A stretch of 64,000 bases of DNA from Micromonospora profundi. Lineage in GTDB: Bacteria > Actinomycetota > Actinomycetes > Mycobacteriales > Micromonosporaceae. A program made the translations under genes and the position numbers. Below the pieces are notes generated by a model that made no database searches, was not told the origin of the DNA, and saw only the letters and a program-made list of their open reading frames with translations. The stretch spans positions 5,737,001-5,801,000 of the forward strand of contig NZ_JAATJK010000001.1 in NCBI RefSeq assembly GCF_011927785.1. Reading direction: 5' to 3'. Below, one piece after another: positions 9,009-16,913 of the stretch (positions are counted from its first letter, which is position 1; every line of letters starts with the position of its first letter).

Positions 9009-10388
9009 TCAGCTCTGGGCGGACAGGAGCTGGTTGACCTTGTCCTCGGCCGTCTTGAGCAGCGCGTCGATGTTCGAGTTCGGGTTGGTGAGCACCCCGG
9101 ACATCGCAGCGTCGAGCACCGCGTAGATCGCCTGCGCGTTGCGGGGCTCACCCTTGATCGGGATCGGGGTCGCCTCGAAGATCGCGAAGTTCGCGGTGTC
9201 GACGTTCGCGTTCGCCTTGCGCAGTTCGAGTTCCTGCTTCTGTGCGTCGCTGCCGTTGGCGAAGAGCAGCGGCTGCGGCAGGCCCACCGGGTAGTTCTGC
9301 GGCTTGGCCCGTACGTAGTCGAACTGGCCCTTGCCCGGGGTCAACTTCTGGTACGCGATCCACTTCAGACCGGCCTTGACCTGCTCGGGGGTGAGGCCCT
9401 TCTTGAAGAAGTAGCCCTCGCCGCCGCCGAGCGTGCCCTTCGCCAGGCCGTCCTGGCCGGGCAGCGGGCTCATCGCCCAGTCCTGGAATTTGCCCTGGAA
9501 CTGGCTGACGATCGCCTGGGTCGCGTCCGGTGCGCCGATGAACATGCCGACCTTGCCCGCACCGGCGTTGGTCAGCAGGTCGCCCCACTGCAGGAGCTGG
9601 CGGGCGCCCATGCTGTTGTCGCCGTACCGCATGTCCTTGAGGTTCTGCAGGACCTGCTTGCCCATGGCGTTGTTGAAGTCGGCCTTCTTGCCGTCCTCGG
9701 TCAGCACCCGGCCGCCCTGCGAGTAGAGCAGCGAGGTGAAGTGCCAGCCGCCGGTGTTTCCCGCGCTGTACTCCGAGTAGCCGGCGATGCCGTTGCCGAG
9801 CGCCGAGATCTTCTTGGCGGCCGCCCGGACGTCTGCCCACGTCTTGGGCGGGTTGTTGACGTCGAGCCCGGCCTGCTGGAACAGGGCCTTGTTGTAGACA
9901 AGGCCCATCGAGTAGTTCTTCACCGGGACGGCGTAAAGCTTGCCGCCGTCGCTGAAGACCTCTTTGAGTGCCGGGTCGATGCTGTCCCAGGTGGGGACGG
10001 TGTCCTTGTTTGCGTACTCGGAGATGTCCATCGCCTGACCGGAGTCCAGCACCTGCTGGAGATCGGTCATGTACCCGTAGAACACGTCCGTCACGGTGCC
10101 GCCGGCGAGGCGGGCGGTGAAGTCCGGCGGGTTGTTGCACTGCTCGCCGACGCTCACGCTCTTGATGACGATGTCCGGGTTCTGCCGCTGGAACTCGGCG
10201 ACATCGTCGTTCCAGTTCTTCAACAGCTCTTTCTGCGCGCCGACGGGCTGGCAGTCGACAGTGATGGTGACCTTGCCGCCAGCGGTCGTGTCCTTGTCGT
10301 CGCTCTTCGTGGAGCACGCCGTGAGGCTGAGCCCCAGGCCGGCCACGAGCGCTAACGCCGCAGCCCTTCGGTATTGCGGTACGGACAT
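9009..10388 (-). CDS. Sugar ABC transporter substrate-binding lipoprotein
   Basis: A 459-residue solute-binding lipoprotein of the extracellular sugar-binding (SBP family 1) class. The start ATG at 10388 has a good AGGGA site 7-11 bases upstream and gives MSVPQYRRAAALALVAG with lipobox LTAC; an in-frame start at 10493 would bury the signal. The mature protein has the usual alternating lobes, with PDIVIKSVSVGEQCNNPPDFTA near the N-terminus and a YFFKKG segment later. It should capture alpha-gluco-oligosaccharides released outside the cell and feed the two permeases. First gene of the operon, read from the promoter at 10492-10520. Confidence 0.88.
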   Translation of the reverse strand: MSVPQYRRAAALALVAGLGLSLTACSTKSDDKDTTAGGKVTITVDCQPVGAQKELLKNWNDDVAEFQRQNPDIVIKSVSVGEQCNNPPDFTARLAGGTVTDVFYGYMTDLQQVLDSGQAMDISEYANKDTVPTWDSIDPALKEVFSDGGKLYAVPVKNYSMGLVYNKALFQQAGLDVNNPPKTWADVRAAAKKISALGNGIAGYSEYSAGNTGGWHFTSLLYSQGGRVLTEDGKKADFNNAMGKQVLQNLKDMRYGDNSMGARQLLQWGDLLTNAGAGKVGMFIGAPDATQAIVSQFQGKFQDWAMSPLPGQDGLAKGTLGGGEGYFFKKGLTPEQVKAGLKWIAYQKLTPGKGQFDYVRAKPQNYPVGLPQPLLFANGSDAQKQELELRKANANVDTANFAIFEATPIPIKGEPRNAQAIYAVLDAAMSGVLTNPNSNIDALLKTAEDKVNQLLSAQS

Positions 10389-10483
10389 CTGTCCATCCCT
10401 TCGGGAACGGGTGTCTCCATGACGTCGCTGAATCTGCGGTGGTGAGTCCTGACGCCTCGTAGCTGCGCCGGTGCCAGGTGTGA

Positions 10484-10520
10484 GTGACGTCACTGTAGCG
10501 ATGAGAACTCATGTCAGCAA
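10484..10520 (-). promoter_or_regulatory. Promoter and candidate LacI operators of the sugar operon
   Basis: On the minus strand TTGCTG (10520-10515) and TACAGT (10497-10492) are exactly 17 bases apart, a sigma-70-type promoter. Within the spacer is the inverted repeat ATGAG-TT-CTCAT (10501-10512). Immediately after the -10 is the perfect 10-bp palindrome GTGACGTCAC (10484-10493). Both are well placed for repression by the adjacent LacI protein. Which one is the operator is not known. Confidence 0.6.
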
Positions 10521-10666
10521 GAGTTGGACTGCAAACTGAAAAGAGACGACATAGCAGTGGCAGATAGGGATGGCGACACGAGCTGCGGCGGCCTCGAGAG
10601 CTTTTGCCATCCTTTGACCAGGTAGCGTTCAGCCTGCTGCCGGTGAGGGCCGGGCAACGACGAAAA

Positions 10667-10700
10667 CGGCCGCCGACCGCTGGTGAGCGGTCGACGGCCG
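10667..10700 (-). terminator. Rho-independent terminator of the lacI-type gene
   Basis: On the minus strand a hairpin with a 7-bp inner stem (GACCGCT/AGCGGTC, loop 4) and a 6-bp outer CGGCCG stem, separated by a 2x2 internal loop, is followed by TTTT. It ends transcription of the regulator gene before the sugar operon promoter. Confidence 0.75.
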
Positions 10701-10748
10701 AACGTCGTCAGATGGGTACGGGTCAGTGCCCCGGCAGCGTCAGCGCGC

Positions 10749-10798
10749 GGGCGCGGTCAGGGCGCGGTCAGGGCGCGGTCAGGGCGCGGGCGCGGTCA
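10749..10798. repeat. 11-bp direct repeats GGGCGCGGTCA
   Basis: Three perfect adjacent copies of GGGCGCGGTCA (10749-10781) are followed by an expanded copy (10782-10798). The last copy contains the stop codon of the LacI-type gene, so the array extends from its 3' end. Probably slippage-generated. Confidence 0.85.
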
Positions 10799-11800
10799 GC
10801 GGCCCGGGGCGGGTGCGGTGGAGCCGCGAACCACAAGCTCCGGCTCGAACAGCAACTCGTCCTGCAGGACGCCGACGCCCTCGATCTGGGTGACGAGCAG
10901 GTCCACAGCGGCCTGACCCATCGTCTCGATGGGCTGCCGCACGGTGGTCAACGGCGGGTCGGTGCAGGTCATGAAAGCCGAGTCGTCGAAGCCCACCACG
11001 GAGATGTCGGCCGGCACCGCACGACCCAACCGCCGGGCAGCCCGGATGGTGCCCAGAGCCAGCACGTCGCTGGCACAGATGATGCCTGTCACGCCGCGTT
11101 CGACAAGTTTGGTCGCGGCGACCCGCGCGCCCTCCATCGAGAAGCTCGAACGCTCCACACACTCCCGCTCGGCGTCACCCCAACCGGCGGCCTGGACCAT
11201 CGCGTCCAGCTTGCGGCGCGACGGCACGTGTCCCTCTGGGCCGAGCACCATCCCGATCCGCTCGTGACCGAGTGAGCGCAGATGCCCGTACGCCTGCTCC
11301 ACCGCCACGGCGTCGTCGGTGGAGACCCGGGGAAACCCCAACTCGTCGACGCCGGCGTTGACGAGCACCACCGGAAGGCCCCGATCGGTCAGCCGACGGT
11401 AGTGGTCGTGGCGGGCGTCGGCCAGCGCGTACGAGCCGCCGGCGAAGATCACGCCGGAGACCTGGTGGTCGAGGAGCATCTCCACGTAGTCCATCTCGGA
11501 CACACCGCCGATGGTGCGGGCGCACAGAGCCGGCGTGTAGCCGCGCTGGGCGAGAGATCCGGTGACCACCTCGGCGAGCGCCGGGAAGATCGGATTCTGC
11601 AACTCGGGCAGCACCAGCCCGACCAGCCGGGCACGCTCGCCACGCAGTTTGGTCGGTCGCTCGTAGCCCAGCACGTCGAGCGCGGTCAGCACGGCCGTGC
11701 GGGTCGCCTCGGACACCCCGTCCCGGCCGTTGAGTACCCGGCTGACGGTGGCCTCGCTGACGCCCGCCTTCTTGGCAACTTCAGTCAACCGCTTGGTCAC
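10796..11800 (-). CDS. LacI-family transcriptional regulator
   Basis: A 334-residue regulator. The N-terminal helix-turn-helix reads LTEVAKKAGVSEATVSRVLN (about residues 5-24) followed by the hinge, and the rest is a periplasmic-binding-protein-like sensor domain (from about residue 60). It sits just upstream of the sugar operon on the same strand but has its own terminator at 10667-10700. It most likely represses the binding protein-permease-glucosidase operon and releases DNA on binding an alpha-glucoside; that role is inferred from position. Length is normal for the family. Confidence 0.9.
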   Translation of the reverse strand: MTKRLTEVAKKAGVSEATVSRVLNGRDGVSEATRTAVLTALDVLGYERPTKLRGERARLVGLVLPELQNPIFPALAEVVTGSLAQRGYTPALCARTIGGVSEMDYVEMLLDHQVSGVIFAGGSYALADARHDHYRRLTDRGLPVVLVNAGVDELGFPRVSTDDAVAVEQAYGHLRSLGHERIGMVLGPEGHVPSRRKLDAMVQAAGWGDAERECVERSSFSMEGARVAATKLVERGVTGIICASDVLALGTIRAARRLGRAVPADISVVGFDDSAFMTCTDPPLTTVRQPIETMGQAAVDLLVTQIEGVGVLQDELLFEPELVVRGSTAPAPGR

Positions 11801-11935
11801 GGCCGCAATCGTACGTCACATTACTGAAAGAAATGAACAGCAGAATCGTCGTGATTTGCCGTTCCGCTGCGGCGTCTTGCCGCCTTCACCAGGCAGCGCC
11901 TCCGCGCCTCCGCGCCGGATATCGGTCACTGCTAC

Positions 11936-11983
11936 GAGCGTGATACCTCAGAGGCATCAATATGACTCTGAGGTATCACGCTC
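11936..11983. repeat. Intergenic palindrome with 18-bp perfect arms
   Basis: GAGCGTGATACCTCAGAG (11936-11953) is repeated in perfect inverted orientation at 11966-11983 around the 12-base loop GCATCAATATGA. It occupies the 262-bp gap (11801-12062) between the LacI gene and the divergent hydrolase gene, which otherwise shows no gene. I recall similar ATATGACTCTGAGG-type palindromes scattered in Micromonospora genomes, so this is probably a member of a dispersed repeat family and not a local operator. Confidence 0.8.
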
Positions 11984-12062
11984 ATCAGAGCACCCCGAGC
12001 CGCGTGCGAGCAGAACGTGGGCCAGAGGCACGCGGAGCGGCAACTCCACTTACGGTGGCCTG

Positions 12063-13199
12063 ATGCACGCGCGCTTCGCCCCGGTCCGGGACTGCTTCCA
12101 CGACCTGCTCACCTCCGGTCGGGAAACCGGGGCCAGCCTGGCCATCTGGTACGACGGTCAACCGGTGGTCGACCTGGTCGGTGGGCCCCGGACCACCGAC
12201 GGGCCCGAAGTCGGGGCGCGGACCACCGACGGGCCCGAAGTCGGGGCGCGGACCACCGACCGGCCCGACGGCGCGGCGTGGCGTCACGACACGCTCGTGA
12301 ACGTCTACTCGGTCGGCAAGCCCGTCGCGGCACTCTGCCTGCTGATGCTCGTCGACCAGGGACGGATCGACCTCGACGCGCCGGTGACGCGGTACTGGCC
12401 GGAGTTCCGTACCCCTGCGACCGTGCGCCAGGTGTTGTCGCACACCGCCGGGCTGCCGGCCTTCCCGGTGCCGCGGCCGGCCACGGCGATCACCGACTGG
12501 GCGCTGCTCACCGGCGATCTGGCCGCCGCCGACCCCGAGTGGACGCCTGGCTCGGTGGCAGGTGAGCACGCGTGGACGTACGGGCACCTGGTGGGCGAGT
12601 TGGTCCGCCGCGTGGACGGCCGGTCGGTGGGGCGTTACCTGGCCGACGAGATCGCCGGCCCATGGCGGCTCGACCTGGGCTTCGGGCTGGCCGCGGCGGA
12701 TCAACGCCGCTGCGCGGACCTGCGCTACGGCGACCCGCAGTGGCCGACCAGAGCGCTCGGTACGCCGGGCTCGCTGCGCGCCCGCGCCATGGGCAACCCG
12801 GCCGGTGGGCTCGACCTGACAGTGCTGAACAGTCCGCTCTGGCGGGGCGCCGAGGTGCCGGCGGTCAACCTGCACGCCACCGCCGCCGGCCTGGCCCGGC
12901 TCTACGCCGGTCTGCTGGCCGGCGGTGTCCTGGACGGCGCACGCCTGTTCAGCCCGGACCTGGTGGCAGAGGCGACGAAGGTCCAGTACGACGGGCCGGA
13001 CCTGGTGCTGGACCGCATCGCGCAGTGGACGTTGGGCATGCAGTGGGAGCCGGACGGCAGTTGGGGCATGGGTGGCATCGGCGGCAGCAGCGCGTGGGCC
13101 GACCCGGGCAGGGGCTACACCTTCGCGTACGCCACCGCCACGCTGGCCGAACACGATCGTGCCGACGAGTTGGCGGAAGCCCTGCACTCGTGCCTCTGA
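12063..13199 (+). CDS. Serine hydrolase, class C beta-lactamase family
   Basis: A 378-residue protein of the beta-lactamase/esterase (class C-like) superfamily, such as EstB-type esterases. The SxxK motif is SVGK (Ser83-Lys86) in NVYSVGKPVAALCL, a tyrosine motif YGHL sits in WTYGHLVGELV, and the C-terminal region has a Gly-rich strand. No signal peptide is visible, so it is probably cytoplasmic and more likely an esterase than an antibiotic-resistance enzyme. The ATG at 12063 fits the family start MHARFAPVRDCFHDLL. Residues 47-66 are two identical copies of GPEVGARTTD encoded by a 30-bp duplication inserted ahead of the catalytic helix. Divergent from lacI, no operon partner. Confidence 0.8.
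   Translation: MHARFAPVRDCFHDLLTSGRETGASLAIWYDGQPVVDLVGGPRTTDGPEVGARTTDGPEVGARTTDRPDGAAWRHDTLVNVYSVGKPVAALCLLMLVDQGRIDLDAPVTRYWPEFRTPATVRQVLSHTAGLPAFPVPRPATAITDWALLTGDLAAADPEWTPGSVAGEHAWTYGHLVGELVRRVDGRSVGRYLADEIAGPWRLDLGFGLAAADQRRCADLRYGDPQWPTRALGTPGSLRARAMGNPAGGLDLTVLNSPLWRGAEVPAVNLHATAAGLARLYAGLLAGGVLDGARLFSPDLVAEATKVQYDGPDLVLDRIAQWTLGMQWEPDGSWGMGGIGGSSAWADPGRGYTFAYATATLAEHDRADELAEALHSCL
12201..12260. repeat. In-frame 30-bp tandem duplication inside a hydrolase gene
   Basis: Two identical 30-base units (12201-12230 and 12231-12260) encode GPEVGARTTD twice. A partial copy covering GACCACCGAC precedes at 12191-12200. The reading frame is kept, so the array can expand or contract in ten-residue steps. 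Confidence 0.9.
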
Positions 13200-13209
13200 C
13201 CCGCTTGTT

Positions 13210-13257
13210 AGGAAGGGCCCCTTGTACAACACCAGGCGTTAACAAGGTGCCCTTCCT
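13210..13257. repeat. AGGAAGGGCCCC palindrome, degenerate copy
   Basis: A 16-base arm AGGAAGGGCCCCTTGT (13210-13225) is matched with one mismatch by the inverse at 13242-13257. It lies between the convergent hydrolase and phytoene synthase genes and could act as a terminator for both. It is a degenerate relative of the perfect element at 27487-27539, showing that this is a repeated family. Confidence 0.8.
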
Positions 13258-13274
13258 TTCGGTGCAGCCGGCGG

Positions 13275-14198
13275 TCAGCGGGCGGCCGGTTGGATCGTCG
13301 GCCCGGGAATCGTGACGGGGGCGCCGGTCGAGGTGAGCAGGGCGCGGGCGGCCACCGCCATCCGCCGTCGCTGCGGCACGAGGGCACGCCGGGCGAAGAC
13401 GTCGTAGTCCTGCGCGGCCACCTCGTCGAGGATGCCGCCGTAGAGCGCGTACGCGGTGCGCATGCAGGCCTGCGAGGCAGGGGCGAGCATGGTGATGCCC
13501 GGTGCGGCGGCGGCGTAGTGGGCCTGGGCGCGCGTCACCTCGTACTCGATCAGCTCTCTGGTCCGGGGCGTGCCGCGCCCTCGGTTGCGGGCCTCGAGCA
13601 GGTCGTCGCGTGTGACGCCGAACTTCGCAAGGTCCTCGTCGGGTAGGTAGGTGCGGCCCCGGTCGAGGTCCTCGGCGACGTCCCGGATGAAGTTGGTGAG
13701 CTGGAAGGCGAAGCCGAGCTGCCGAGCGGGCTCGCGGGCAGCGGTCGGGTCGGAGCTGCCCAGGATCGGCAGCATCATGGTGCCGATGACGGCCGCCGAG
13801 CCCTCCATGTAGTCCAGCAGGTGGTCGTACGTCGGGTACGCCGTGACGGTCAGGTCCATCGCCATGCTCTTCAGAAACGACGCGAAGTCGTCCCGGTCGA
13901 GATCGAAGACGGCGATCGTGTGCAGGACGGCCGGCAGCAGCGGATCGTCGACCTGCGCGCCGTGCAGACCGGCCACGAACTGGCTGGCCCAGTCGTCGAG
14001 CAGGGCGGCCCGCTCGGCCGGCGGAAGGTCCTCGGTGCGGTCGACGATCTCGTCGGCGTACCTGGTGAAGCCGTACAGCGCGTGCACGTGTCGCCGTTTC
14101 CAGGCGGGAAGCAGTCTGGTGGCGAGATAGTAGGTGCGGCCGTGGCGTCTGTGCAGCTCACGGCATCGGTCATAGGCAGCGGTGAGATCCGTGTCCAC
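13275..14198 (-). CDS. crtB: Phytoene synthase
   Basis: A 307-residue squalene/phytoene synthase family enzyme that should condense two geranylgeranyl diphosphates to phytoene. The first aspartate-rich motif is RYADEIVD (about residues 45-52) and the second is DVAEDLDRGRTYLP (about 185-200). The protein starts from a GTG at 14198 behind an excellent GAGGAGGG ribosome site. It is divergent from the crtE-crtI-idi operon with only 65 bp between the two starts, so the same control region probably serves both sides. The C-terminus (VTIPGPTIQPAAR) is short and unremarkable. Confidence 0.92.
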   Translation of the reverse strand: MDTDLTAAYDRCRELHRRHGRTYYLATRLLPAWKRRHVHALYGFTRYADEIVDRTEDLPPAERAALLDDWASQFVAGLHGAQVDDPLLPAVLHTIAVFDLDRDDFASFLKSMAMDLTVTAYPTYDHLLDYMEGSAAVIGTMMLPILGSSDPTAAREPARQLGFAFQLTNFIRDVAEDLDRGRTYLPDEDLAKFGVTRDDLLEARNRGRGTPRTRELIEYEVTRAQAHYAAAAPGITMLAPASQACMRTAYALYGGILDEVAAQDYDVFARRALVPQRRRMAVAARALLTSTGAPVTIPGPTIQPAAR

Positions 14199-14214
14199 CG
14201 GACCCTCCTCAATT

Positions 14215-14256
14215 ATCGACGCACCAATCGACGCAACTCGTAGCCTAGGGTACGCT
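14215..14256 (+). promoter_or_regulatory. Divergent carotenoid control region: direct repeat plus crtE promoter
   Basis: ATCGACGCA occurs at 14215-14223 and again at 14227-14235, a 12-bp phased direct repeat. A promoter for crtE overlaps the second copy: TCGACG (14228-14233), 17 bases, then TACGCT (14251-14256). The -10 is only seven bases from the crtE ATG and there is no ribosome site, so crtE mRNA may be leaderless. CarH/LitR-type regulators bind direct repeats with 11-12 bp spacing, which makes this a plausible operator for the MerR/B12 protein encoded at 17520. Confidence 0.5.
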
Positions 14257-14263
14257 CGCTCAC

Positions 14264-15406
14264 ATGGCCAACGACGCAGCGACGGGCAACGCGATCCGCG
14301 TGGCTCCGACAGAGCCGGGCGACAGGGACGATCCGGTCCGTGCCGTCCTGGCTGCGTACACCCACGATCTGAGCACCGCCGTCAACGACACCCTCACCAC
14401 CTTTCTCACCGCCGAAGTGGAATCCCTCGCTCAGATCGACGCAGCGATTGGCGAATTCGCCGCAGCCGCACGGGACGCCGTCCTGGTCGGCGGGAAACGT
14501 CTCCGGTCCACGTTCGCGTACTGGGGCTGGCGGGGGGCGTCCGGTGGCAGCGAATCACTCCCACCGGTGTTGCCCGCGCTGGCCGCCCTCGAACTGCTGC
14601 ACACCTTCGCGCTGGTGCACGACGACGTGATGGACGACTCCGCCACCCGGCGCGGCCGGCCCACCGCGCACGTCGCACTCGCCGCCCAGCACGTCGCGGC
14701 AGGCCACCGGGGCGATCCGGACCGCTACGGCGAGGCTGCCGCTGTGCTCATCGGCGACCTCTGCATGGTCTGGGCCGACCGGCTGCTGGCGCACACCGCC
14801 GTGCCGCCGGCCCGGCTGCTGGAGGTCCGCCGCTGCTACGACCAGATGCGGGTGGAGACGATCGCCGGGCAGTACCTGGACGTGCTCGGCGAGAACGACG
14901 CGGCCAACTGGTCTGTCGACCGGGCGCTGCGGGTGGCCCGCTACAAGACCGCCAGCTACACGGTGCAGCGGCCGCTGCTCCTCGGCACCGCCCTGGCCGG
15001 GGTGAGCACCGACGCCCCGCTCGTCGCCGCGTACACCCGCTACGGCCTTGCCGTCGGCGAGGCGTTCCAACTCCGCGACGACCTGCTCGGTGTCTACGGC
15101 GACCCGGCCACCACCGGCAAGCCGGCCGGCGACGACCTGCGCACCGGCAAGCCGACCACACTGCTCATGCTGGCCCGGCAACTGGCCACGCCCGCCCAGC
15201 GCAGGGCGTTGGATCGGGCCGACACCGGGCCGGTCGACAAGCTCGCCGAACTGGTAGCCGACACCGGCGCGGTGGCGCGGGTGGAACGGATGATCGCCGA
15301 GCGGGTGGGCGACGCGCTGGCCGCGCTCGACGCCGCACCCGTGGACCGGACGGCGCGGACGGCGCTTACCGGGTTGGCCACCGCCGCCACCGACCGGCGG
15401 GCCTGA
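14264..15406 (+). CDS. crtE: Polyprenyl diphosphate synthase (geranylgeranyl diphosphate synthase)
   Basis: A 380-residue trans-prenyltransferase supplying the C20 precursor for phytoene. The first aspartate-rich motif is HDDVMDD (about residue 125) and the second is LRDDLLGVYGD (about 270), with the family GKPT segment next. An N-terminal extension of about 30 residues (ATGNAIRVAPTEPGDRDD) precedes the conserved domain. It opens the operon crtE-crtI-idi-merR. Product chain length is inferred from the crt context; the sequence alone would also allow another C15-C20 synthase. Confidence 0.9.
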   Translation: MANDAATGNAIRVAPTEPGDRDDPVRAVLAAYTHDLSTAVNDTLTTFLTAEVESLAQIDAAIGEFAAAARDAVLVGGKRLRSTFAYWGWRGASGGSESLPPVLPALAALELLHTFALVHDDVMDDSATRRGRPTAHVALAAQHVAAGHRGDPDRYGEAAAVLIGDLCMVWADRLLAHTAVPPARLLEVRRCYDQMRVETIAGQYLDVLGENDAANWSVDRALRVARYKTASYTVQRPLLLGTALAGVSTDAPLVAAYTRYGLAVGEAFQLRDDLLGVYGDPATTGKPAGDDLRTGKPTTLLMLARQLATPAQRRALDRADTGPVDKLAELVADTGAVARVERMIAERVGDALAALDAAPVDRTARTALTGLATAATDRRA

Positions 15407-15431
15407 TGAGCGACTCTTTCAAGGAGGTCAC

Positions 15432-16913
15432 GTGCGCACGGTGACGGGACGAACGGATCGCGTGGTTGTCGTCGGCGCCGGGCTGGGCGGCCTGGCCTGC
15501 GCGCTGCACCTGGCCGGCAGCGGCCGACAGGTGACAGTGCTGGAGCGCGAGCCGGTGCCTGGCGGGCGGGCCGGCCGGCTCTCGGTGGACGGCTACGACT
15601 TCGACACCGGCCCGACGGTGCTCACCATGCCCGACTTGATCGCCGAGGCCCTCGGTGCGGTCGGCGAGGAGCTGCACGACTGGCTCGACCTGACCCCGCT
15701 CGACCCGGCCTACCGGGCGTACTACCCGGACGGCTCCACGCTCGACGTACTCACCGACACCACGCGGATGGCGGCCGAGATCTCCCGGGTCTGCGGGCCG
15801 CGCGAGGCCGACGGCTACCTGCGCTTCGTCGACTACGCGCGGGAGTTGTGGCGGCTGGAGCGGACCGACTTCATCGAGCGCAACCTGGACGCCCCCACCG
15901 ACCTGATCACCGGCAACCTGCTCAAGTTGCTCACCGGCGGTGCCTTCCGCCGCCTCCAAACGAAGATCAACCAGTTCTTCCGCGACCCGCGTACTCAGCG
16001 GATCTTCTCTTTCCAGGCAATGTACGCCGGCCTCGCCCCGCACGACGCGCTGGCCATCTACGCAGTCATCGCGTACCTCGACTCGGTGGCCGGTGTCTAC
16101 TTCCCCCGCGGCGGCATCCACGCGGTCTCCCGGGCGATGGCCGGCGCGGCCGAGAAGCACGGCGTGCAGATCCGGTACGACACCACGGTGACGCGGGTGG
16201 AGACCGCGAACGGCCGGGCCACCGGTGTGCTCACCGCCGACGGCGAGTTGGTGCCGGCGGACGTGGTGGTGCTCAACCCGGATCTGCCGGTCGCCTACCG
16301 GGACCTGCTCCCCGCCGCCCCCTCGCGGCGCCTCACCTACTCGCCGTCGTGCGTCGTCCTGCACGTCGGCTCGCGGCAGGGATATGCGAAGATCGCCCAC
16401 CACAACATCCACTTCGGTCGCGCGTGGAAGGGCACCTTCGATGAGGTCATCCGCAGGGGCGAGCTGATGACCGACCCGTCACTCCTGGTCACCAACCCGA
16501 GCAGGACCGACCCGTCGGTAGCCCCGCCGGACCGGCACACCTACTACGTGCTGGCCCCGGTGCCCAACCTTGACCGGGCGCCGTTCGAGTGGCGTGGCGA
16601 CCTGACCCGGCGCTACGGCGACCAACTGATCGGCACCCTCGAGGAGCGCGGCTACGTCGGCTTCGGCGACGGGGTCGAGGTGCTCCAGGCGATCACCCCC
16701 GCCGAGTGGGCGGAGCAGGGAATGGCCGCGGGCACCCCGTTCGCCGCCGCGCACACGCTCTTCCAGACCGGCCCCTTCCGCCCGTCGAACCTGCACCGCG
16801 ACCTGGCGAACGTGGTCTTCGTCGGCTCCGGCACCCAACCGGGGGTGGGCGTGCCGATGGTGCTGATCTCCGGCAAGCTTGCCGCCGGTCGGATCACCGG
16901 GGAAAGCCGATGA
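15432..16913 (+). CDS. crtI: Phytoene desaturase
   Basis: A 493-residue FAD-dependent CrtI-type desaturase that converts phytoene to a coloured carotene such as lycopene. The N-terminal dinucleotide-binding motif VVVGAGLGGLACALHLAGSG and the EREPVPGGRAGRL segment are clear, and the C-terminal FVGSGTQPGVGVPMVLISGK is the family signature for the FAD ADP site. It begins with GTG at 15432 behind a perfect AAGGAGG (15421-15427). Its stop overlaps the idi start (ATGA). The number of desaturation steps cannot be read from the sequence. Confidence 0.93.
   Translation: MRTVTGRTDRVVVVGAGLGGLACALHLAGSGRQVTVLEREPVPGGRAGRLSVDGYDFDTGPTVLTMPDLIAEALGAVGEELHDWLDLTPLDPAYRAYYPDGSTLDVLTDTTRMAAEISRVCGPREADGYLRFVDYARELWRLERTDFIERNLDAPTDLITGNLLKLLTGGAFRRLQTKINQFFRDPRTQRIFSFQAMYAGLAPHDALAIYAVIAYLDSVAGVYFPRGGIHAVSRAMAGAAEKHGVQIRYDTTVTRVETANGRATGVLTADGELVPADVVVLNPDLPVAYRDLLPAAPSRRLTYSPSCVVLHVGSRQGYAKIAHHNIHFGRAWKGTFDEVIRRGELMTDPSLLVTNPSRTDPSVAPPDRHTYYVLAPVPNLDRAPFEWRGDLTRRYGDQLIGTLEERGYVGFGDGVEVLQAITPAEWAEQGMAAGTPFAAAHTLFQTGPFRPSNLHRDLANVVFVGSGTQPGVGVPMVLISGKLAAGRITGESR

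Noticed and set aside
10749..10798. Short phased repeats considered as a CRISPR array
   Set aside because: Units are adjacent without spacers and there are no cas genes.
10604..11275. Plus-strand frame through the repeat array and antisense of the LacI gene
   Set aside because: Covers a terminator and repeats; composition unlike protein.
12063..13199. Antibiotic-resistance beta-lactamase
   Set aside because: No signal peptide and family is dominated by esterases and peptidases; resistance cannot be claimed.
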